Below are positions 1-7,076 of a stretch of 64,000 nt of DNA, in pieces. The notes below the pieces were generated by a model. It saw only the letters and a program-made list of their open reading frames with translations. It did not search any database and was not told where the DNA came from. The position numbers and the translations under genes are program-made. Positions within the stretch are counted from its first letter, which is position 1. The number at the start of each line of letters is the position of its first letter. This stretch comes from Maricaulis sp965228215. GTDB lineage: Bacteria > Pseudomonadota > Alphaproteobacteria > Caulobacterales > Maricaulaceae. Location of the stretch: contig OZ245800.1 of NCBI GenBank assembly GCA_965228215.1, positions 186,001-250,000 on the forward strand. The letters run 5' to 3'.

Positions 1-178
1 AGTCAGGCGTATAGGCCGGCAGATCGCAGACATTTTCGCCGTAGAGCTTGCGCCAGATACCGCAGACAAGGCCAAGACAATCGCAACCCACGCCCGGCGT
101 GCTGGCACGATGATGATAGGGCGTGCCAATCCAGCGGCGCGCCTCGGCGAGGGCCGCGGCCCGGACGGAGCGCGGCAT
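1..178 (-). CDS. GTA gp14-like NlpC/P60 cell-wall peptidase, partial (3' end beyond window)
   Basis: Only the first 59 codons lie in the window. The protein starts MPRSVRAAALAEARRWIGTP and carries the NlpC/P60 active-site motif GCDCLGLV, with the likely nucleophile Cys34 and WIGTPY just before it. In RcGTA the equivalent protein is a tail-tip peptidase thought to cut peptidoglycan during DNA delivery. The ATG overlaps the TGA of the upstream DUF2163 gene, which supports both the start and translational coupling. The His and third catalytic residue lie outside the window. Confidence 0.85.
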   Translation of the reverse strand, partial: MPRSVRAAALAEARRWIGTPYHHRASTPGVGCDCLGLVCGIWRKLYGENVCDLPAYTPD

Positions 179-840
179 CAGGCCAGCCCCCGCGATCCGC
201 CGTCATGGCGGGCCTCGCCGGCCGGTCCGGCCTGCAGAACATCATTGCCGACCATATGGGCAAAGCCGCGGAAATTGACCGTATTGGCGAAACGCTCGCG
301 GCAAGTCGCAAGGCGTTTGTCACAACCTGATCCGAACGCCGCGTGCCCCGGCGCGACACTGCAGCGCGCATCGCCCAGGTCCGCATCGCAGCGCCGGGAG
401 AAAACCCGTCCCACGACATTGTCGAGCCGGTGCGAGAGGCCGCGAAGCTCGGCCTGGATCACGCCCTCTTCCAGCCGGATCTCCCCGATCTCGCCCTGCC
501 GGACCCGGACGCGTAGAGCCGGGTCCTGCCAGTCCACACGCCAGGTCTCGACCCTCGCCTGCGACCACAATCCGGCCTCGACATCCGCCTTCCGGATACG
601 CGCGGAATCCAGTCCGCCCAGCAGGCGAGCATGGCCCGGCGAGAGCGAAGTGGATTGTTCGGCATCAAGCGCACCGAACCCGGCTGCGGCCTCGTGAAAC
701 ACGCCGTCGAATTCCAGGTCACGATCATGATCAGTGAAACCGAAGACCGCGCCGTCGAGACGCGTGACACGCCAGCACCAGCACAGCGTGGTGACGCCCG
801 CAGACAGGCGTGCCTGCAGGCCGTCCGGAAGATCGAGCAT
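178..840 (-). CDS. GTA gp13-like tail protein (DUF2163)
   Basis: A 220-residue protein matching the DUF2163/phage BR0599-like tail family of GTAs. Visible hallmarks are the N-terminal FGFTDHDRDLEFDG segment, a central R-FSRRCDADLGDARC region and a C-terminal cysteine-rich GCDKRLATCRERFANTVNFR stretch. These cysteines resemble the iron-sulfur-binding region proposed for the RcGTA hub (family knowledge, not shown here). The start follows a strong GGGAGG Shine-Dalgarno sequence. The gene lies between the DUF2460 gene and the gp14 peptidase, as in other GTAs. Confidence 0.9.
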   Translation of the reverse strand: MLDLPDGLQARLSAGVTTLCWCWRVTRLDGAVFGFTDHDRDLEFDGVFHEAAAGFGALDAEQSTSLSPGHARLLGGLDSARIRKADVEAGLWSQARVETWRVDWQDPALRVRVRQGEIGEIRLEEGVIQAELRGLSHRLDNVVGRVFSRRCDADLGDARCSVAPGHAAFGSGCDKRLATCRERFANTVNFRGFAHMVGNDVLQAGPAGEARHDGGSRGLA

Positions 841-891
841 GACGCCCTCCCGGGTTTGGGGTGAATCGTAATGGATGTGACTGGATCCGCC

Positions 892-1518
892 TCAGTCGAG
901 GCGGAGTTCGATCAGCGGAATGGAGACCGCGTCTGCCGCGCCGAGATGCGCGAGCGTGAGATCGAGATGGTCCTGTTCGAAGCGCGCCGGGCAATCGAAG
1001 CGGAAACCCGCTGTCACGGCCTGTCCGGCCGGCGGGGCAGTAACGAGCTCGATTTCGCCCGTCGCTGCATCCAGCTGGACCGGTACTTCTGAGCCATCGA
1101 CCGCAACCTGGATCGAAGCCTCGACAGGTTTTCGGATCACGCGCTGCCAGGCATCCGGTCCGTCGCCATAGGTCTTCACCAGCGGGAAGACGGTCCTTGC
1201 GCCATCCCCGGTACCGATGACCTGGTCGAACGGGCCGGGTTCTTCCGAGGGCAGACAGGATTTGTGGTCGAACGGGTCGCGGAACCGGAAACCGTGCAGC
1301 GGTCCGCGGCGCGCCTCGAAAAAGGCGATCAGCGCCTGCATGGCGTCGAGCGAGCGGATGGCGCCGCCAACATCCCAGCGCCGCCGGCTGTCGGCCCAGG
1401 GCGTATTGCGTTCCTCGCGCCCAGAGCGGAGCGTGACGATCTCGGTCCGGCGCTGCGGGCCGCCGCGTGCCCCCAGCGCGATCGGGACAGGAAAATCCAC
1501 CTCGTGGAAAACGGTCAT
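892..1518 (-). CDS. GTA gp12-like distal tail protein (DUF2460)
   Basis: A 208-residue protein that opens MTVFHEVDFPVPIALGARGG, with RRTEIVTLRSGREERN and DAMQALIAFFEARRG following. This is the typical DUF2460 layout (RcGTA gp12, distal tail protein at the tail/baseplate junction). A central segment, VFPLVKTYGDG, and a C-terminal acidic LIELR end also fit. The start overlaps the stop of the tape-measure gene by 4 bases, so the two are probably translated together. There is a 51-base gap to the DUF2163 gene. Confidence 0.92.
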   Translation of the reverse strand: MTVFHEVDFPVPIALGARGGPQRRTEIVTLRSGREERNTPWADSRRRWDVGGAIRSLDAMQALIAFFEARRGPLHGFRFRDPFDHKSCLPSEEPGPFDQVIGTGDGARTVFPLVKTYGDGPDAWQRVIRKPVEASIQVAVDGSEVPVQLDAATGEIELVTAPPAGQAVTAGFRFDCPARFEQDHLDLTLAHLGAADAVSIPLIELRLD

Positions 1519-2030
1519 GAATAGCGCCTTCCCTTCAGAATGGCCCGGTGGACGGCACGACCGATCTGGACCTCGCTGGGCAGGCGGGAGCCGGCCGTAT
1601 CGCCGTGAGGCAGGGTGAGATTGATCGAGACCGGCAGAGCCTGTTCCCCGACGTGGCCGGCCACGCCCGGAGTGAAGATCTCCGGTCCCCGCTCGCCCAC
1701 CAGATACGCCCCGCCCGGTGTGACGGGACCGCCCTCCGCGCGGGCGCCAAAAAACGGCAGGCCGGACAGTGTCGATTGCAGCGCGCCGCGCAGCGGGGCC
1801 TCGATCAGCGTCTCCGCGGCCAGCCGGGCCATGTCGCGCAATATGCTGTCCGCGAGGCCGGAAAAACTGGCCGCGCCCGCACGTGCGGATGACGCCAGCG
1901 AGGTCTCGATGCGCGATCCGGCACGTTCGAAGGCCTGGGCGATCGCATCGGCGGCCTCCTGCGCCGGACCCTCGGCGAGGTCCTGCAAGCTGCGGCCGGC
2001 CGCGTCGATATCATCCTCTGTGCGGGTCAT
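1515..2030 (-). CDS. GTA gp11-like short tape measure protein
   Basis: A 171-residue protein with an Ala-rich helical N-terminal half (AADAIAQAFERAGSRIETSL), then a SLLGLPFFGARAEGGPV-type turn and the motif GGAYLVGERGPEIFTPG. This motif is the hallmark of the C-terminus of tape-measure proteins. In tailed particles such proteins set tail length; this short form fits the stubby GTA tail. Its start lies inside the end of the gp10.1-like gene (20-base overlap), typical of tail modules. Confidence 0.85.
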   Translation of the reverse strand: MTRTEDDIDAAGRSLQDLAEGPAQEAADAIAQAFERAGSRIETSLASSARAGAASFSGLADSILRDMARLAAETLIEAPLRGALQSTLSGLPFFGARAEGGPVTPGGAYLVGERGPEIFTPGVAGHVGEQALPVSINLTLPHGDTAGSRLPSEVQIGRAVHRAILKGRRYS

Positions 2031-2235
2031 GAATGTCGGCTCTCCTGTTCTCGGGCCTCGTGTCGGGATAGGCGCACCGGAGACGGTCGATCGCCTCCCG
2101 CGCCGGGATTTCGGCGGAAGCGGTCGTCAGGGCACGCCATTCAGCGAGGCTGAGCGACCAGAATTCGCGCGGCGGCAGGCCAAGCTGCAGCCCCCGGCGC
2201 AGCGCAGACGGCCAGTCGATCGACGGCGCGGTCAT
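2011..2235 (-). CDS. GTA tail assembly chaperone 2 (gp10.1-like)
   Basis: A 74-residue protein with the layout of the Phage_TAC_6/DUF2376 family: DWPSALRRGLQLGLPPREFW followed by SLSLAEWRALT. In GTAs this small gene always sits between the first tail chaperone and the tape measure, and the two proteins are thought to coat the tape measure before tail-tube polymerisation. It overlaps the preceding gene by 4 bases and the tape-measure gene by 20. Assignment rests on the FW-LS-EW pattern plus position. Confidence 0.82.
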   Translation of the reverse strand: MTAPSIDWPSALRRGLQLGLPPREFWSLSLAEWRALTTASAEIPAREAIDRLRCAYPDTRPENRRADIHDPHRG

Positions 2236-2495
2236 GCGGCCGCCTCGATGCAGCGGGTCACGGCCTCGACCGCGCGTTGAACATTGAGATCGGACCGGGC
2301 CAGGGCCTCAGCCGGGATATCGGTCCCCCCTCCGCGCAGCAGAACCGCAAGCACGGCGATCAGCCGGCGGGCATCCAGAGGTTTGCCCGCGGCCATCAGA
2401 GCCTCGATTTCCGCCAGCCCACCCAGGGTCAGGCAGAGCCGCTGGGGCCGGCCATCGATCTCGATCTCCACCTCGCCGCGTTGCGGATTGGCCAT
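2232..2495 (-). CDS. GTA tail assembly chaperone 1 (gp10-like)
   Basis: An 87-residue protein that begins MANPQRGEVEIEIDGRPQRL and continues with LCLTLGGLAEIEALM, the signature of the GTA tail-chaperone family Phage_TAC_11 (formerly DUF3356). It ends in a helical segment, NVQRAVEAVTRCIEAAA. Its ATG shares one base with the TAA of the tail-tube gene, a stop-start fusion that implies coupling. It lies exactly where the chaperone pair of GTAs is expected. Confidence 0.85.
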   Translation of the reverse strand: MANPQRGEVEIEIDGRPQRLCLTLGGLAEIEALMAAGKPLDARRLIAVLAVLLRGGGTDIPAEALARSDLNVQRAVEAVTRCIEAAA

Positions 2496-2911
2496 TACAG
2501 CGCCTCGAAGGTGAGTTGACCGGCCGAGCTCAGCGTCATCGACCAGGCGGCCTCGCCATCAAACCGGCCGGAATAATCCAGCGCCGCCACGAGAAACGCG
2601 CCGTCGATGCGGCCGAAATCCGGGATGAAAATCTGCCAGTCCGGTATGGATTGCTCAAAGAAAGCACGCCGGATGCGGGCATCGGCCTCGCCGTCGAGAA
2701 ACACGCCCGCCCCGGAAATCGTGCAGGTCTTCAACCCGGCTCCGGCCAGGCATTCGCGCCAGCCCTCCGGACTGTCGGCATGGGTGATGTCCACGGGTTT
2801 CGCATTGAGCGAAATCGTCTTCATGCGCAGCCCCGCGACCGCAACGAAATCCGGCGGATCCCCGCCGTCGGAGAGCTTGAGCAATATGTCTTTTCCGGCT
2901 TGGATGGTCAT
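2495..2911 (-). CDS. GTA major tail protein (gp9-like, TP901-1 family)
   Basis: A 138-residue tail-tube protein. It opens MTIQAGKDILLKLSDGGD and has VAVAGLRMKTISLNAKPVDI, then DSPEGWRECLAGAG, all typical of the TP901-1/RcGTA gp9 family. The ATG overlaps the TGA of the DUF3168 gene, which fixes the start although the frame stays open for 69 codons upstream. It should polymerise as rings around the tape measure to form the tail tube. Confidence 0.92.
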   Translation of the reverse strand: MTIQAGKDILLKLSDGGDPPDFVAVAGLRMKTISLNAKPVDITHADSPEGWRECLAGAGLKTCTISGAGVFLDGEADARIRRAFFEQSIPDWQIFIPDFGRIDGAFLVAALDYSGRFDGEAAWSMTLSSAGQLTFEAL

Positions 2912-3336
2912 GAGGCCTCCGCTGTATCGGCAAGCCCCACCAGCGCACGTAGACGAATAATCCCCCGGCGCAGGCGGGCATTGCGGGTTGAGAAAATGTC
3001 CGAATAGGCCGGCACCAGGCTGATCAGGCGCACGGGTTCGGGCAGGTTGATATCGGCGCGGCGCAGGGCCTGGCGCAGCACGCCCAGCACGGCGGACGGA
3101 TCGCTGTCGCGGCACCACACCTCCAGCGTCAGGCGCATTTCGGTCAGGTTCGCGTGCTCGGCATCGCGGGCAAGACTTTCCACGCGTCCCCAGCTGGCGA
3201 AGGGATAGGCCACGGTGCGCGGGCGTTGTGAGAAAATGCGGGCGGGCTCGCCCAGGATCGCCATCACCGCGGGATCGGCGGCGAGTGCCGTGGTGACCGC
3301 CTGCTGCAGGCCGGTTTCGACAGAACTCACACTCAT
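2908..3336 (-). CDS. GTA gp8-like tail terminator (DUF3168)
   Basis: A 142-residue DUF3168 protein: N-terminal helix VETGLQQAVTTALAADPAVM, then ILGEPARIFSQRP and YPFASWGR, which are the usual family blocks. In RcGTA the gp8 protein closes the head-proximal end of the tail. Start and stop overlap neighbouring genes by 4 bases each. Directly upstream is the gp6-like connector, so no gp7-type head-closure gene intervenes here. Confidence 0.88.
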   Translation of the reverse strand: MSVSSVETGLQQAVTTALAADPAVMAILGEPARIFSQRPRTVAYPFASWGRVESLARDAEHANLTEMRLTLEVWCRDSDPSAVLGVLRQALRRADINLPEPVRLISLVPAYSDIFSTRNARLRRGIIRLRALVGLADTAEAS

Positions 3337-3923
3337 AGGGATCGCCTCCGCCAGGGCGCGATCAGGGACTGGACGGTCAGCGGCAGGCCCGCCTCCCGGT
3401 TCAATTCCCGGTCAGGTTCATGCAGATGCATCGCCAATTGCGTCACCGCCTCGACCAGCGGCGCGGGGATGTCGGCGACCTCATCGCCGTAGCCGCAGCG
3501 AAAGCGGATCTCGATCCCGGCCTGTTCACGCCCCGGCACCGGGAAGACGCTGTCGGGCTTGAGCGCGATGCGTCCGGGATCGGCCTGTGTGTCCACGAAA
3601 AACGCCGCCGGATCCTGGTCCGACGGCGTTCCGTCCTGTGCGTAGATGGTGATCGCCTCGAGGGCGATCAGGGGCGGCCGGAGAAGGCGGAATTGCGTGC
3701 CGAAGGCCAGCAGACGCCCATCTCCATCCCAGTTGTCGCGTCGTTCCAGCCAGGTCTGGGAGAGAAGCGCGCGCCCGGTTTCCCGCTCGACACGTTCCCG
3801 GGCGCTGCGTATCAGTTGGGACAAGTGATCCGGTTCATCGCCCGGCGCCAGGCGCAGGCGGGCAGCCAGATCAGCCACGCTCACCGGCTCGATGGCCGGC
3901 GGATCAATCAGGGTCAGGGACAT
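3333..3923 (-). CDS. GTA gp6-like head-tail connector
   Basis: A 196-residue protein of the phage gp6/gp15 head-tail adaptor type. It contains EPVSVADLAARLRLAPGDE near the N-terminus, HLSQLIRSARERVERETGRA and a C-terminal helical region, APLVEAVTQLAMHLHE. The start at the ATG preceded by GGAG is preferred to the longer frame, which would run into the divergent gene. It is the first minus-strand gene after a 61-base divergent gap with the plus-strand membrane operon, so it may need its own promoter; no clear one was found there. Confidence 0.87.
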   Translation of the reverse strand: MSLTLIDPPAIEPVSVADLAARLRLAPGDEPDHLSQLIRSARERVERETGRALLSQTWLERRDNWDGDGRLLAFGTQFRLLRPPLIALEAITIYAQDGTPSDQDPAAFFVDTQADPGRIALKPDSVFPVPGREQAGIEIRFRCGYGDEVADIPAPLVEAVTQLAMHLHEPDRELNREAGLPLTVQSLIAPWRRRSL

Positions 3924-3984
3924 GAGGGTCTCCGGTCTGTGACGGACATCAGGGCCTTGCCGGCCCGGGAAAGGACAACGCGCC

Positions 3985-4290
3985 ATGGGCACGCTTTCGA
4001 GATATCTGGGTTACGGCGCGGTGGTGGCCGCACTCCTGACGGTGGCGAGCTTCCTGCGCTCCGGCGAGCCCTCGACACCCTTGTTCGCGCTGACCTTCGT
4101 GCTGGTCGCCGGCGGTTTCCTGACTCGGTCCGTTGCCAACAAGCGCGATGCCCATGCCGATGGCGGACCGATCTCCGACGGTGAACGCCCGTCAAAGGCG
4201 GACAACCGGACTGAAAACAGCAAGGACAGTGACAGCTCCGATGGCGGCGGTTTCAGTGGCGGCGGTTTTGACGGCGGCGGCGGCAAATGA
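3985..4290 (+). CDS. Small membrane protein with Gly-rich tail, first gene of inserted trio
   Basis: A 101-residue protein of unknown function. Two likely membrane segments (about residues 11-27 and 33-50) are followed by a polar acidic linker and a C-terminal run of GGGF repeats. The Gly-rich tail recalls other small inner-membrane proteins but no family can be named. A good AAAGGA Shine-Dalgarno lies 10 bases before the ATG. The stop overlaps the next start by 4 bases. The gene runs against the flanking GTA genes, between connector and capsid. Confidence 0.75.
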   Translation: MGTLSRYLGYGAVVAALLTVASFLRSGEPSTPLFALTFVLVAGGFLTRSVANKRDAHADGGPISDGERPSKADNRTENSKDSDSSDGGGFSGGGFDGGGGK

Positions 4291-4640
4291 CGGCCGCCCC
4301 TGAACATCAGACCTGGCTGAAACGCTATTTGCGCTGGCTGGCCTTCGGCATGTGTGCCGTGCCGGCCTTTTTCCTCGGCTGGACACTGGTTGAAATGCAG
4401 ATCGGTCCGATGACCGATCGCCTGCAGGCCGCCACCTATGCCATTCCCGGTCTTGTCGCCGGCCTCATCGCGGTCGCCTTCCTGATGCGCCCGCTCGAGA
4501 ACTGGCTGCGCGCGATCTACAAGCTTCCCCGCGTCCAGGACGAACACTGTCTGAGCACGCAGGACGGCGTAGACGACCCGCTTGCCGACGCTGCCGAACA
4601 AGCGCTGGAAGACCGGTTGAGGGACGAGTTGAAGCGTTGA
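4287..4640 (+). CDS. Two-span membrane protein, second gene of inserted trio
   Basis: A 117-residue protein of unknown function. A basic amphipathic start (TWLKRYLRWL) leads into two membrane spans at about residues 18-36 and 48-67, then a soluble acidic tail ending DAAEQALEDRLRDELKR. That tail closely resembles the end of the next gene's product, so the two are probably paralogues. The start overlaps the previous stop by 4 bases, and the stop overlaps the next start by 4 bases, so the trio is one operon. Confidence 0.75.
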   Translation: MTAAPEHQTWLKRYLRWLAFGMCAVPAFFLGWTLVEMQIGPMTDRLQAATYAIPGLVAGLIAVAFLMRPLENWLRAIYKLPRVQDEHCLSTQDGVDDPLADAAEQALEDRLRDELKR

Positions 4641-4975
4641 CCCTGGCAGATGCAGCCCGCAAGGCCTTCAGATCGCTCTGGCACCTGATCCGGGAAGTCT
4701 TTCTCTCCCTGGTCATACTCTTCGCCATCAGCGCAGCGACTCTTGCCTTTGACTACTTCATGCCGGATGTCCTGCCGGGTTGGCTGCGTCTGATTGCCCT
4801 TATTGTGTTTGCAGCTCCCCTGCCGGTCGCAATCGCCTACGGCCTGTTCACGATCGTCCAGATGCTGCTGGATCGCGTCGCACCACCACCGGAGGCGCCG
4901 AATCTCAGCGACGTGTCCGACGCAGCCCAGGACGCTCTGGAGCAAAGGCTGCGCGAGGAATTGGGGCGCGACTGA
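4637..4975 (+). CDS. Two-span membrane protein, third gene of inserted trio
   Basis: A 112-residue protein, probable paralogue of the preceding gene product: positive N-terminus, two membrane spans at about residues 18-40 and 48-75, and a similar acidic end, DAAQDALEQRLREELGRD. It starts with TTG in a TTGA overlap with the previous stop, which makes coupling likely. Its stop codon lies in the loop of a GC-rich hairpin shared with the end of the converging capsid gene. Function unknown. Confidence 0.72.
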   Translation: MTLADAARKAFRSLWHLIREVFLSLVILFAISAATLAFDYFMPDVLPGWLRLIALIVFAAPLPVAIAYGLFTIVQMLLDRVAPPPEAPNLSDVSDAAQDALEQRLREELGRD

Positions 4976-4985
4976 GCCGCGCCCC
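4963..4985. terminator. GC-rich hairpin between converging operons
   Basis: GGGGCGCG at 4963-4970 pairs perfectly with CGCGCCCC at 4978-4985 around a 7-base loop that contains the TGA of the plus-strand gene. It sits between the convergent ends of the membrane trio and the capsid gene. No U-run follows on either strand, so factor-independent termination is uncertain. Confidence 0.5.
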
Positions 4986-4992
4986 GTCGCCG

Positions 4993-6207
4993 CTAGGCCT
5001 CGCTGAATTTCAGCACTTTGATCGCCTCGAAATCCTGGACGCCGCCGCCCACGCGCTTGGTCGTGTAGAAGAGCACATAGGGTTTGGCGCTGAAGGGGTC
5101 GCGCAGGACTTCCACGCCCTGGCGATCGACGATGAGATAGCCGCGACCAAAATCACCGAACGCAATGGCCAGGCTGCCGGCGCCGATATCCGGCATGTCC
5201 TCGGCTTCGGTGACGGGATAGCCCAGCAGAGTCGAGCTTCCCGCCTCGCTCAGCGAGGGCTGCCAGAGATAATTGCCGTCTGCATCCTTGAAACGTCGCA
5301 CAGCCGAGACCGTGGCGCGGTTCATGACGAAACGCGAACCGGCGCGATAGGCCGAGCGTGGTGCGTAGACGAGATCGATCAGGGCGTCCGCCGGATCCGT
5401 CGCGGCGAAACCGCCGTTCACACCGGTCGCCACATAACCCAGCTCGCCCCAGGCCTGGCTGCCCTCGACATTGACCGGATAGTCCAGGAAACCCTTCGGC
5501 TTGTTGACGCCATCGCCCGAGACAAAGGCCGCGCTTTCCTGTTCGGCAAAGACATCGCGCACCTCCTCGGCCAGCCATTGATCGATATCGACCATGGCAT
5601 CATCGAGCAGCTGCTGCGTGGCGGCGGGCATGGCGTAGAGTTCGGCGACCGGGAAATCGATCAGGTCAAGGCTCGGCGTGTCGGTCTCGGGCCGTGCGGC
5701 AGTCTCCGTCACCCAGCCCGACATTGCGCCGCCGCGCGAGATGGGTTTGCGGAAGACCGGGGCATGGCTCTGGCGGACCGAAGCAATGGCGCGGATCGGC
5801 GAGGCTGCGGCGAGCATGCGGTCGATGCGCCGCTCGGTCTCCTCTGGCACGACATAACCGCCCTCGGCCGCGACACCGGAGCTGGCGGACTTGGCCTCAT
5901 TGAGTGCCGCCATATCGCCGCGCCGCATATAGGCGGCCCAGCCGGCCGTATCCGCCGGCGTCTCGCCCAGGCCGGGACGTGACTGATCCAGCAGGAGACG
6001 GTCGAGTGCGGATTTCTGCTGCACGAGATCGGCGTCGATCCGCGCCAGCTTGTCCTCCAGCAGACAGTCGGCCGAGCGCTTGGCCTCGATCTCGTCGAGA
6101 CGGCGGTCATTGGCGTCCTTGAAGGCCTCGAACGCGGTCAGGACCTCGCCGAGCGCGGTCCGGGTTTCGGTAGTCACAGAGTTCATCTTGGTTTCCTTGG
6201 AGAGCAT
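4993..6207 (-). CDS. GTA major capsid protein (gp5-like, HK97 fold)
   Basis: A 404-residue HK97-type capsid protein. The first ~105 residues form a charged coiled-coil delta/scaffold region (ALGEVLTAFEAFKDAND; KLARIDADLVQQKSALD) that the prohead protease should remove. The shell domain then begins with a GGYVVPEE motif and includes AAFVSGDGVNKPKGFLDYP and the C-terminal REPF-like DPFSAKPYVLFYTTKRVGG block. The start at 6207 follows AAAGGA; a second ATG at 6186 with AAGGA is also possible. Confidence 0.93.
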   Translation of the reverse strand: MLSKETKMNSVTTETRTALGEVLTAFEAFKDANDRRLDEIEAKRSADCLLEDKLARIDADLVQQKSALDRLLLDQSRPGLGETPADTAGWAAYMRRGDMAALNEAKSASSGVAAEGGYVVPEETERRIDRMLAAASPIRAIASVRQSHAPVFRKPISRGGAMSGWVTETAARPETDTPSLDLIDFPVAELYAMPAATQQLLDDAMVDIDQWLAEEVRDVFAEQESAAFVSGDGVNKPKGFLDYPVNVEGSQAWGELGYVATGVNGGFAATDPADALIDLVYAPRSAYRAGSRFVMNRATVSAVRRFKDADGNYLWQPSLSEAGSSTLLGYPVTEAEDMPDIGAGSLAIAFGDFGRGYLIVDRQGVEVLRDPFSAKPYVLFYTTKRVGGGVQDFEAIKVLKFSEA

Positions 6208-6223
6208 GGAATGTCCTTTTCGG

Positions 6224-6661
6224 TCAGGCCGCCGCCGGCAGGCGGACAGGGTCGGGCAGGATGCGCAGGCGGGCCTGCGGCAGCATGGGAAAGGTGACCA
6301 GGGAGATTTCCCAGAGATCGATATCGATGAGGTCACGGCCGCGTGGGCGACGCGTCCGGGCCGAGCGGGTCCGGAAACCGATCGACAGGCCGGTCACGGC
6401 ACCCCGGCGCACGAGGTCCAGCGCCGTGCGACCACGCGGGCCGGAGGGCGCGATCTCGCCGCGCACGAACAGGCCGCGCCGATCCTCGCGGATCTCCCGC
6501 CAGACGCCAACCGGCTCGCCGGGATCATGCTGAAACAGCATGGGGAAGCCGGCATGATCGCGCAGCGAGGCCGAGAACGCGCCGGGGCGCACGACATCAC
6601 CACCCAGATCCTGCAGGTCGAACAGGCTGGCATAGCCTTCAATCAGAAGGGTTGGGTTCAT
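6224..6661 (-). CDS. GTA prohead protease (gp4-like, HK97 family)
   Basis: A 145-residue HK97-type prohead maturation protease. It opens with IEGYASLFDLQDLGGDVV-type sequence and has GAF; the probable catalytic residues are His45 in QHDPGEPVG and Ser93 in VTGLSIGF, with a late acidic residue in DIDLWEISLVTFPM. It should trim the capsid delta domain during head assembly. Capsid follows 16 bases downstream. It is shorter than many phage homologues but in the GTA range. Confidence 0.92.
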   Translation of the reverse strand: MNPTLLIEGYASLFDLQDLGGDVVRPGAFSASLRDHAGFPMLFQHDPGEPVGVWREIREDRRGLFVRGEIAPSGPRGRTALDLVRRGAVTGLSIGFRTRSARTRRPRGRDLIDIDLWEISLVTFPMLPQARLRILPDPVRLPAAA

Positions 6662-6688
6662 CAGGTTTTCCCGGGTTGGAATTATTAT

Positions 6689-6832
6689 CGGGCTCCCCCC
6701 CGGGCGGGGGAGCTGTCAGCGAGCCCGATGGGGTCGATGACTGAGGGGGGTGTCACCGGACGAGTCTCGTTCTGCGCCTCCCCCCTCCGACCGGCTTCGC
6801 CGCCCACCTCCCCCGTCCACGGGGGAGGCCGG
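6689..6832. repeat. Palindromic repeat, copy A
   Basis: About 144 bases between the protease start and the gp3.5 stop. Outer arm CGGGCTC (6689-6695) pairs with GAGCCCG (6721-6727) around a C7/G-rich inner hairpin. The right end has CTCCCCCGTCCACGGGGGAG (6808-6827). Copies B and C share nearly the same sequence in the same orientation. Confidence 0.9.
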
Positions 6833-6836
6833 TGAA

Positions 6837-7076
6837 TTAGTCATCCAGGCGTCGCTCGATACGGTCGAGCGAGGCACGGGCGGAGCGCATTTCCGCCTCC
6901 AGCGCCGCCAGGCGTTCGGCGACAGGCTGACGGCGATCGGTCTCGCGTTCGAGCATGTCGAGACGTTCCCCGACCCGACCGGTCCAGATCAGCGCGCCGG
7001 AGGTCTGCAATGCGATGGCCAGCACCACGCCCAGCGTGACCTGTTTCTGCAGGGACCAGTCCTTGATCGTCGTCAT
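6837..7076 (-). CDS. Small membrane/coiled-coil GTA protein (gp3.5-like)
   Basis: A 79-residue protein between portal and protease, in the position of RcGTA orfg3.5. One membrane span (about residues 13-32, VTLGVVLAIALQTSGALIW) is followed by a charged coiled coil, ERLAALEAEMRSARASLDRI. The start overlaps the portal stop by 4 bases. The role is unknown in the family. The stop is 5 bases from repeat copy A. Confidence 0.8.
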   Translation of the reverse strand: MTTIKDWSLQKQVTLGVVLAIALQTSGALIWTGRVGERLDMLERETDRRQPVAERLAALEAEMRSARASLDRIERRLDD

